Under the pieces are notes generated by a model that was not told the origin of the DNA, made no database searches, and worked only from the letters and a program-made list of their open reading frames with translations. The position numbers and the translations under genes are program-made. A DNA stretch of 40,680 nt from Verrucomicrobia bacterium UBA7008 (GTDB taxonomy: Bacteria; Verrucomicrobiota; Kiritimatiellia; RFP12; UBA1067). The stretch covers positions 1-40,680 of the forward strand of contig DJXI01000078.1 in assembly GCA_002449695.1 (NCBI GenBank), written 5' to 3'. This document shows positions 26,193-32,317 of this stretch, piece by piece; position 1 is the first letter of the stretch; each line of letters opens with the position of its first letter.

Positions 26193-27263
26193 TCACGAGC
26201 TCCAGTCGGCGTCGTACTGCGCCTGCTTGGCCGTGTTGCCCGCCGGGTCGATGATGCCGATGAAGGAAATGCCGCTGCCGCTGTTGCCGAACCCGCTCGC
26301 CTGCCTGAAGAGCATCAGGTAGTTGCGGTAGTGCGTCCGGTCCAGCGTCGGGCAGCGCGTGGGCCCCTCCAGGAGCTGCGTCGTCACCGCGCAGTCGCGC
26401 CCGAGCCCGAACGCGTAGACCTTGCAGCAGATGTTGTTGGTGAAGTACGTCGCCGGATCGTTGGCGTCCAGCCCCGTGCGCCCGTAGGTCGACGCGTAGT
26501 CGAGCCCGAGGTCGCGGTAGATGGATTCGCACGCGGCGGGATTGAGGATCGCCACCGCCGAGCCGTTCGTCAGCACGACGGGATAGCAGGCGCTCAGGTC
26601 GGGCCGCATCCCGGGGCCGCCGCCCGTCGCATGCAGCCCCATCTCGGTGCAGTACCTGCTGCCCGTCCAGTTCAGCGTCGACGACTGCTGGTTGGAATAG
26701 TTGTGGCGCGAGACGATGCTGACGCCCGCCTCCTTGAGCGCGGTCACGTCGCTGTCGGTCAGGTAGTAAAGGCACAGCCTGGCCGGCGTCACCGAACCGC
26801 GCGAACGCGTCTGCGTCGCCAGCGACTCCAGCCCGACGTTGTTCTCGTGCGCGTCGGCGATCGCCGCGACCTCGCCCGTGCCGACGCCGCCCGCGTTGGT
26901 GACGAGGCCCGTGCGCTTGATGCCGCAGTAGATGCCGGGCACGAAGCCGCCGTTGCCGTCGTACCACGAGGCGCGCACGAGGTACGAGCCCGCCGCGCCG
27001 GTCGCGTCGCCGCCGCCCTCCGCCGCATCGACCAGCGATTCGGCGTAGGCGAACAGGCCCTTGATGTTTTCGCCGTCCCGGCGGGCGATCTCGGTGTCGA
27101 TCGTGCGCGCGATGTTCCTGATGTTGGCGACGTTCGCCTTGCGCGCCGCCTCCTTGCGCAGATCGGCGAACTTGCCGATGGCGATGACCGAGATGATGGC
27201 CAGGATCGCGATGACGATGATGAGTTCAATGAGCGTGAAACCGCGTGTGTCCGCTGTCTTCAT
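26193..27263 (-). CDS. Pseudopilin-like protein with a large C-terminal domain (356 aa)
   Basis: The N-terminus is a type IV prepilin signal: cleavage G|F in 'RGFTLIELIIVIAILAI' with Glu at +5, then a hydrophobic helix to about residue 30. It is followed by 'DLRKEAARKANVANIRNIA' and a ~290-residue Gly/Ala/Asp/Tyr-rich domain much larger than a classical major pilin. The mature domain repeats the design of the upstream gene (similar 'ALKEAGVSIVSRHNYSNQ', 'VAILNPAACESIYRDLGLDY', 'YRNYLMLFRQASG'). Such proteins are processed by a prepilin peptidase (none in window) and assembled in, or anchored by, T4P/T2SS-like machinery. It lies 24 bp after the upstream pseudopilin. Confidence 0.85.
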   Translation of the reverse strand: MKTADTRGFTLIELIIVIAILAIISVIAIGKFADLRKEAARKANVANIRNIARTIDTEIARRDGENIKGLFAYAESLVDAAEGGGDATGAAGSYLVRASWYDGNGGFVPGIYCGIKRTGLVTNAGGVGTGEVAAIADAHENNVGLESLATQTRSRGSVTPARLCLYYLTDSDVTALKEAGVSIVSRHNYSNQQSSTLNWTGSRYCTEMGLHATGGGPGMRPDLSACYPVVLTNGSAVAILNPAACESIYRDLGLDYASTYGRTGLDANDPATYFTNNICCKVYAFGLGRDCAVTTQLLEGPTRCPTLDRTHYRNYLMLFRQASGFGNSGSGISFIGIIDPAGNTAKQAQYDADWSS

Positions 27264-27287
27264 GACCGTGGTTCCTATCGATGCGTT

Positions 27288-28277
27288 TTACATCCGCCTG
27301 GTGACGTGCTGCGCGCCCCGGATGGTCGCGCCGCAGCAGTCGAGCACGCCGACGAACGTCGGCAGCTGCACCGTCGCCGAGCCCGAGCCCGCCGCCTTGA
27401 GCTGGAAGAGGAGAATGTAGCGCGAATACCGCTGCTTCGGCACGAACGTCGCGTACGGCGCCGATTCGAGCCCCGCGTCCGCCTTGCCGACGATCGACGC
27501 CGACTCGCCCAGCCCGAACGCCACGATCGGCCCGCCGAGCGCGGCGATTTCGGCGCGGACCTCGCTTTCGGTGTAGCTTTCGCCCCAGTTCTTCGTGTTC
27601 ATCAGCTCCAGCCCGCACGCCTGGTAGATGGTGCGGCCCATGTCGGACAGCGGGTTGACCGCCGCCACCGCCATCTGGTTCGTCACGAGCGTCGCCACGC
27701 AGAACGAATCGTTCGCGTCGAGGCCGTCGGAGGCGTTCGGCACCGTGCCGTCGCCGTAGGCGCGGTCGCGGGAATAGTGCGCGCCCGGGAAGGCATACGC
27801 GCTCGCGTCCGCGTAGGCGGTCGCCGCCATGACGTACTGGAGGCCGAGCCGCGTGTGGAGCGCCGCCGCCTGCGCCGCGCTGAGGCCGTAGAGACACAGG
27901 ACGCCGCGCAGCTCGTCGGTGAGCCCCTCGTTGGACTGCGCGCGCACCGCCGCGTCGCAGTCGAGCGTCGGCCCGAAGTAGAGCCCGTTCGCGCTGTCGA
28001 CGGTCGAGGTCGTCGCAAAGTCGAAGTCGCCCGCCGCCGGGGCGAAGATCGGCGCGCCGGCGCCGCCCGCGTAGAGGAGCGAATCGAGCCGGTTGAGCCG
28101 GCCGCCGTTCGTGAGGAACGCGTCCACCGCGCGCTCCACCGCCTTCTGGTTGGCGAGCGACACCTTGCGCGCCGCCGCCTCGCGGATGCCGCCCACCTTT
28201 GTCACGGCCAGCGTCGAGACGATGGCGATGAGCGCGATGACCATCAACAGTTCAATCAGGGTAAACGCTTTTTTCAT
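27288..28277 (-). CDS. Second pseudopilin-like protein (329 aa)
   Basis: Prepilin N-terminus 'KKAFTLIELLMVIALIAIVS' with Glu at +5 but Ala instead of Gly before the cleavage site, an unusual though tolerated residue. It then has 'GGIREAAARKVSLANQKAVE' and a large C-terminal domain similar in layout to its neighbour ('ELRGVLCLYGLSAAQAAALH', 'VAAVNPLSDMGRTIYQACGL', 'YSRYILLFQL'). The pair looks like a tandem duplication. SD AAGGAAC precedes ATG 28277. The role is probably in a cell-surface fibre or secretion pseudopilus. Confidence 0.85.
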   Translation of the reverse strand: MKKAFTLIELLMVIALIAIVSTLAVTKVGGIREAAARKVSLANQKAVERAVDAFLTNGGRLNRLDSLLYAGGAGAPIFAPAAGDFDFATTSTVDSANGLYFGPTLDCDAAVRAQSNEGLTDELRGVLCLYGLSAAQAAALHTRLGLQYVMAATAYADASAYAFPGAHYSRDRAYGDGTVPNASDGLDANDSFCVATLVTNQMAVAAVNPLSDMGRTIYQACGLELMNTKNWGESYTESEVRAEIAALGGPIVAFGLGESASIVGKADAGLESAPYATFVPKQRYSRYILLFQLKAAGSGSATVQLPTFVGVLDCCGATIRGAQHVTRRM

Positions 28278-28326
28278 CTTCTGTTCCTTCGTTTACCCGA
28301 TTGAACGCCGCGCCGGGCGGCCCGGT

Positions 28327-30324
28327 TCACTCGTCCGCGCGTTTCGTCGCGCGGCGGATGCCGAGCGCGCGCCCCTGGAAGGCGCGGCGGGCGCGCGCGG
28401 GCGCGGGCACGCGGTCGCGCAGGTCGGCGGAGCAGGTCGCGAGGATCCCCTCGCCGAAATCGATCTCCCACGCCGCGTCCGGGCAGACGACGCCGTGCGC
28501 GTCGACGACTTCGGCCGTGATGTACTCGAGCTCGCCGAAGCGCTCCGTCGTGAAGCGCACCTCCTGCGGCGTCCCCGCCGTGCGCAGCACGCACACCTCC
28601 CCCGGCGCTTCTCCGCGGCTCTGCGCCTCTGCGTCAAGAAGACCGACCGCCTTCAGTTCCCCCGGCTCGTACGGCACCTCGAACGTCGCCTTCCAGTCCG
28701 TCGCCGCCGACACGTCGCGCGCGCCGACCGACCGGCCGTTCAGCCACAGCTCGACGCGCGGCCGCCGCGTGTAGACCTCGACCGTGACCGGCTTCCCCTC
28801 CCAGCCTGGGAACGTCCAGTGCGCGTGCGTCGGCCACACGCTCCACATCGTCGTCTTGATCGTGCCGCGCCAGCCGTCCGGCTCGCGCACGGCCATGTAC
28901 GTCGGCGCATCAGCGTTCCAGAGCGTCTCGCGCCAGTGCGAGATCGGCCGGCGCCAGCCGGTGAGGTCGATGTCGCCGCAGACCGCGCCGTGCCACGGGA
29001 ACGCCCGCTCGCGGAGCTGCCAGTGCTCGCCGTCCGGCTCCGCGCCCCGGTAGTAGGCGCGGCCGATGGCGGATTCGCCGAGGTAGTCGATGCCCGTCCA
29101 GACGAATTCGCCGATGACGTACGGGTGGCGGACGATGCGCGCCCACGTCTTCGCCGCGTCGGCGGGATACGTCTCGGTGTAGACCATGACGCGCCCCGGC
29201 GCGCGCGCGTGGTCGCGTTCGGTCATGTACTCCATGTAGTTGTAGCCGACGATGTCGAGCGCGGCGGCCGCCGCGTCCTGCCGAATCCACTCGCCGTCGC
29301 CCGCCCACGAGCAGAGGGCCTCCAGCACGGGGCGTGACGGATCGAGCGCGTGGCAGAGCGCCACCATCCGCGCGGCCTGCTCCGCCGCCTCGGGCGTGGT
29401 GCGCTCCAGAATCTCGTTGCCGATCGACCACGCGATGATCGAGGGATGGTGGCGCGACGTTTCGATCATCCAGCGCAGATCGCGCGCCCAGTCGCGCGCA
29501 AACGCCTCCGCATAGTCGTGGGCCGTCTTCGCCCGCCGCCAGCCGTCGCACAGCTCCTGCACGACCCACAGCCCTTCCGCGTCGCACGCCGTCAGGAACG
29601 CTTCGCTGCCCGGGTTGTGCGACGTGCGCACCGCGTTGAAGCCCGCCGCCTTGAGCTGGCGCACCTTGCGCAGCTCCGCGCCGTCGTACGCCGCCGCGCC
29701 GAGCGGCCCGTGGTCGTGGTGGACGCACGCGCCGTGCAGGAGGACGTTCGTGCCGTCGATCGTCAGGCCCGTCTCCGCCGACCATCTGATGTCGTGCCGC
29801 GGCGCGGCGGCGGGGCGCGGCGACGCGTCCGCGCCCGACACCAGCCACACGGGACGGAGGATGCCGCTCCCTGAATACCACCGGCAGTTCGGCTGGGCGG
29901 AATTGTCCACCTCGACGCGCAGCGCGTTGTCGCCCGCGTGCACCCGGCCCGCGAGCGGCACGCGGAAGCCCGTGTAGCCGTAGAACGTGCCGCGCCCCGC
30001 CGGCGCGTCGTTCACGAACACCGCCGCGTCGCGGTAGACGCACTCGAATGCGAGCGCGAGATCCGGCGCCGCCGCCTCGTCCGCCGTGAGCGTCAGCGTG
30101 CGCGCGTACGTGCCCTTCCCCGCCGGATAGAAGCCGCCGCCGAACGTCGTCTCCGCCGCCTCGTCCGGCGCCGATTCGATCGACCAGTCGTGCGGCACGG
30201 TGACCGCGCGCGGCGTCTCGCCCGCCCGCGCGAACGTCCAGCCCGCGTCGAGCCGCACGCGCGCGCCCGCCGCCGTTCCCACCGCCGCCAGCGCGGCGCA
30301 CACCACAGACCATTTTGCGTTCAT
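28327..30324 (-). CDS. Secreted GH2 beta-galactosidase-like enzyme lacking the middle Ig domain
   Basis: 665 aa with a signal peptide (1-20). The sugar-binding domain spans ~22-165 ('VPHDWSIESAP', 'YRDAAVFVNDAPAGRGTFYG', 'CRWYSGSGILRPVWLV'). Normally a ~100-residue immunoglobulin-like domain follows; here only ~20 residues (SGADASPRPAAAPRHDIRW) separate it from the barrel start 'LTIDGTNVLLHGACVHHDHG'. The catalytic residues are acid/base E304 in 'IIAWSIGNEI' and probable nucleophile E384 in 'VYTETYPAD'. The C-terminus has a beta-sandwich (DUF4982-like, ~480-600). It probably acts on beta-galactosides or related glycans. It lies 21 bp after the DUF2264 gene in one operon; SD AAAGGAG. Confidence 0.85.
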   Translation of the reverse strand: MNAKWSVVCAALAAVGTAAGARVRLDAGWTFARAGETPRAVTVPHDWSIESAPDEAAETTFGGGFYPAGKGTYARTLTLTADEAAAPDLALAFECVYRDAAVFVNDAPAGRGTFYGYTGFRVPLAGRVHAGDNALRVEVDNSAQPNCRWYSGSGILRPVWLVSGADASPRPAAAPRHDIRWSAETGLTIDGTNVLLHGACVHHDHGPLGAAAYDGAELRKVRQLKAAGFNAVRTSHNPGSEAFLTACDAEGLWVVQELCDGWRRAKTAHDYAEAFARDWARDLRWMIETSRHHPSIIAWSIGNEILERTTPEAAEQAARMVALCHALDPSRPVLEALCSWAGDGEWIRQDAAAAALDIVGYNYMEYMTERDHARAPGRVMVYTETYPADAAKTWARIVRHPYVIGEFVWTGIDYLGESAIGRAYYRGAEPDGEHWQLRERAFPWHGAVCGDIDLTGWRRPISHWRETLWNADAPTYMAVREPDGWRGTIKTTMWSVWPTHAHWTFPGWEGKPVTVEVYTRRPRVELWLNGRSVGARDVSAATDWKATFEVPYEPGELKAVGLLDAEAQSRGEAPGEVCVLRTAGTPQEVRFTTERFGELEYITAEVVDAHGVVCPDAAWEIDFGEGILATCSADLRDRVPAPARARRAFQGRALGIRRATKRADE

Positions 30325-30345
30325 GTTCTCTCCTTTTTTTCGCAG

Positions 30346-31641
30346 CTATTCCCAGTAGAGCGGCTGGGGGTTGATGTTGGAGCGCCCGTCCTTTTTGAAC
30401 GGCGCGCCCGCCCACGCCCGCTTCGCCGTCCAGTCGGCGTCGGGGCATGTCCAGAAGCTGTCCGTCGGCGGCAGGCCGAGCGGCAGCAGGAAGAGCGTCG
30501 TCATGTAGAGCGAGCCCGTGTGCGTGTAGCCGTCCGCGATCTCCGGCTGATGGCCGTTGAAGCCGAGCGCGAGGAAGCCGCCCGGGCCGAAGTTGCGGTC
30601 GTCCGCGAACATCCGCCGGCGCACGGCGTCGAGCGCGGCGCGCACCTGCCCCTCGGCGAGCTCCGGCGGCAGCTCCTTGCGCCACGCCAGGAGCGCGAGC
30701 GGCTGGAAGACGGCCATGCGGTACGTGATCGACCGGCCGAACGCGGGGTACGTCCCCTCGGGACCGATCAGGCGCTCCAGCTGCACGGCGAAGCGCCGGA
30801 TGCGCTTCAGCGCGTCGCCGCGCCGCTCGCCGGCGTTGCGACGGTGCCCGTCGGCCGTGACGAAGGGCACGAGCCAGCATTTCGCGCGCACGAGCTCGTC
30901 GAGACATTCGAGGTACATGGGCTGGATCACGTAGGCGTTGTAGTAGTCGAACGAAAAGCCCGGCCCGTCCGCGTACCAGCCGTCGCCGACGTACCATTCC
31001 TCCGTCTTGTAGAGGCCCGTGCGCAGGCGGTAGCCGTCGATCGGCGCGCCCGCGCGCAGGAGGAACGCCTCCTCCAGCGAGCAGAAAAGCACCCAGTTCT
31101 GGTAGGGCGGCACGTGGCGGCGCAGCGCCGTGAACGCGTCGATGTAGCGCTTTTTCGTCGTCTCGTCGAGCGGCAGCCACAGCGCGTCCCACGCGCGCAG
31201 GAAGCTTTCCGCGAGGTAGGCCGCGTCCACGAGCGTCTGGCCGCCGAGCGCGATCTGGAGGTTGTCGGGGCTGGCGGGGTCGACGGCGTTCGCGTAGCCC
31301 TTGAGCGCGAGCGCGCGCAGCCGCGCGCGGACGGCCGCCTCCTCCGTCCCGTCGTCCGGCAGCGCCAGCCACGGCGCGAGGCCCGCCATCAGGCGCGAAA
31401 ACGTCTCCAGATAGACGACGCGCCGGTCGCGCCGCCCCCATGTCGGCGCGAGCTCCAGCGTGCCCGCCTCCACGCTCAGCGCCTCGCGGAGCCGCCCCTC
31501 CGCCAGCGGCTCGAGGATCGGCACGGCCAGCCGTTCGGCCAGTTCGACCCACGCCGCGCGCGTCGCCGCGCCGTCGGCTTTCAGAACGGCGGGAGCGAGC
31601 GCCGCCGCCGCGCACAGGACAAGAGAAAGAATCTGTTTCAT
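30346..31641 (-). CDS. Secreted DUF2264-type protein, putative glycoside-active alpha/alpha barrel
   Basis: 431 aa with a signal peptide (SLVLCAAAALAPAVLKADG). The fold is mostly helical: 'VVYLETFSRLMAGLAPWLAL', 'AKCWLVPFVTADGHR', 'GRSITYRMAVFQPLALLAW' and a final 'GSLYMTTLFLLPLGLP' region. This matches my memory of DUF2264, a family found in polysaccharide loci and related in fold to alpha/alpha-barrel glycosidases and lyases; its activity is not established here. It is first gene of a pair with the GH2 enzyme, so probably helps degrade the same glycan. SD GAGGAG overlaps an inverted repeat. Confidence 0.75.
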   Translation of the reverse strand: MKQILSLVLCAAAALAPAVLKADGAATRAAWVELAERLAVPILEPLAEGRLREALSVEAGTLELAPTWGRRDRRVVYLETFSRLMAGLAPWLALPDDGTEEAAVRARLRALALKGYANAVDPASPDNLQIALGGQTLVDAAYLAESFLRAWDALWLPLDETTKKRYIDAFTALRRHVPPYQNWVLFCSLEEAFLLRAGAPIDGYRLRTGLYKTEEWYVGDGWYADGPGFSFDYYNAYVIQPMYLECLDELVRAKCWLVPFVTADGHRRNAGERRGDALKRIRRFAVQLERLIGPEGTYPAFGRSITYRMAVFQPLALLAWRKELPPELAEGQVRAALDAVRRRMFADDRNFGPGGFLALGFNGHQPEIADGYTHTGSLYMTTLFLLPLGLPPTDSFWTCPDADWTAKRAWAGAPFKKDGRSNINPQPLYWE

Positions 31642-31642
31642 G

Positions 31643-31670
31643 TACCGCTCCTCGTTTGACTGGAGCGGTA
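31643..31670. promoter_or_regulatory. Inverted repeat at the DUF2264-GH2 operon start
   Basis: TACCGCTCC (31643-31651) and GGAGCGGTA (31662-31670), a perfect 9-bp dyad with a 10-nt spacer, directly between the -10-like TAAAAT and ATG 31641. It covers the transcription start and ribosome site, so it may be an operator or a ribosome-site hairpin. Confidence 0.5.
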
Positions 31671-31783
31671 TTTTATCAAATTCGCACCGCGCGGGGAATC
31701 ACCCGAAGGGGCAATTTCGGCGTAGACGCCGCCGTCGAGCGACAGGTCAGAGATGTGTCCATGACGCGCAGTCTATCATTTCT

Positions 31784-31858
31784 GGCAGATTCAGGCAGGA
31801 CTTTCCGCGGCCCGGCAGATTCCCGGCAGATTTTCCGGGCGGTCGATGTGCTATAATT
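31784..31858 (+). promoter_or_regulatory. Promoter region of the 143-aa/928-aa/150-aa/wHTH operon
   Basis: TATAAT at 31853-31858, 26 bp before ATG 31885. GGCAGATT occurs three times upstream (31784, 31815, 31826), spaced 31 and 11 bp, i.e. near whole helical turns. No consensus -35 box, so an activator binding these direct repeats is plausible. Confidence 0.45.
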
Positions 31859-31884
31859 CGATCCTCGCTCAAGGAGACAAAAAC

Positions 31885-32316
31885 ATGACGACCTTTCTGC
31901 TCGCGCTGACACTTCCCGCCCTTCCGATGGGCGAACCGCCCGTTCCCGAAGTCGCGACCAACCTCGCGCTCCGGACACCGCCGCGCCACCTTCAGTCGGT
32001 CACCTTCCAGATCGACGGCGGCGCGGACGCCGGCCACGAAATCGCGCTCGCGCTCGGCACCGACGCGGACGACGACGGCGAGCTCGCCTTCGAGGAGACG
32101 GCGCTCATCTTCGGCTGCGACTGCGGCGGCTGGTATCTCGCCGACCTCGACGCATGCACGGTCAGCACCCTCGCCACCAACGCGCTCGTCCTGTCGCGGC
32201 ACGACTACGACCGCGGCTGGAACCGGCTCAGGCTCGTCCGGCGCGGCGGCGGCGCGTTCAGCCCCGTCGTCACCGCCGCCACCGCCCTTTCACCCTTCAT
32301 CATCCGGATCCGCTGA
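31885..32316 (+). CDS. Small protein with an EF-hand-like loop (143 aa), unknown
   Basis: Start ATG 31885 with AAGGAG upstream; an earlier in-frame ATG at 31846 precedes the promoter -10 box and is rejected. A short hydrophobic N-terminus (FLLALTLPALPM) could be a weak signal. Residues 60-71 match the EF-hand calcium loop (D60, D62, D64, G65, L67, E71 in DADDDGELAFEE). Later it has 'CDCGGWYLADL' and 'HDYDRGWNRLRLVRRGGGAF', the latter resembling a beta-sandwich strand of laminin-G/ConA type. No known family. The 928-aa gene starts 2 bp after its stop. Confidence 0.7.
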   Translation: MTTFLLALTLPALPMGEPPVPEVATNLALRTPPRHLQSVTFQIDGGADAGHEIALALGTDADDDGELAFEETALIFGCDCGGWYLADLDACTVSTLATNALVLSRHDYDRGWNRLRLVRRGGGAFSPVVTAATALSPFIIRIR

Positions 32317-32317
32317 C

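Noticed and set aside
28910..31615. Minus-strand frame of 901 codons over GH2 and DUF2264
   Set aside because: Out-of-frame Arg/Gly-rich shadow; true frames show signal peptides and GH motifs.
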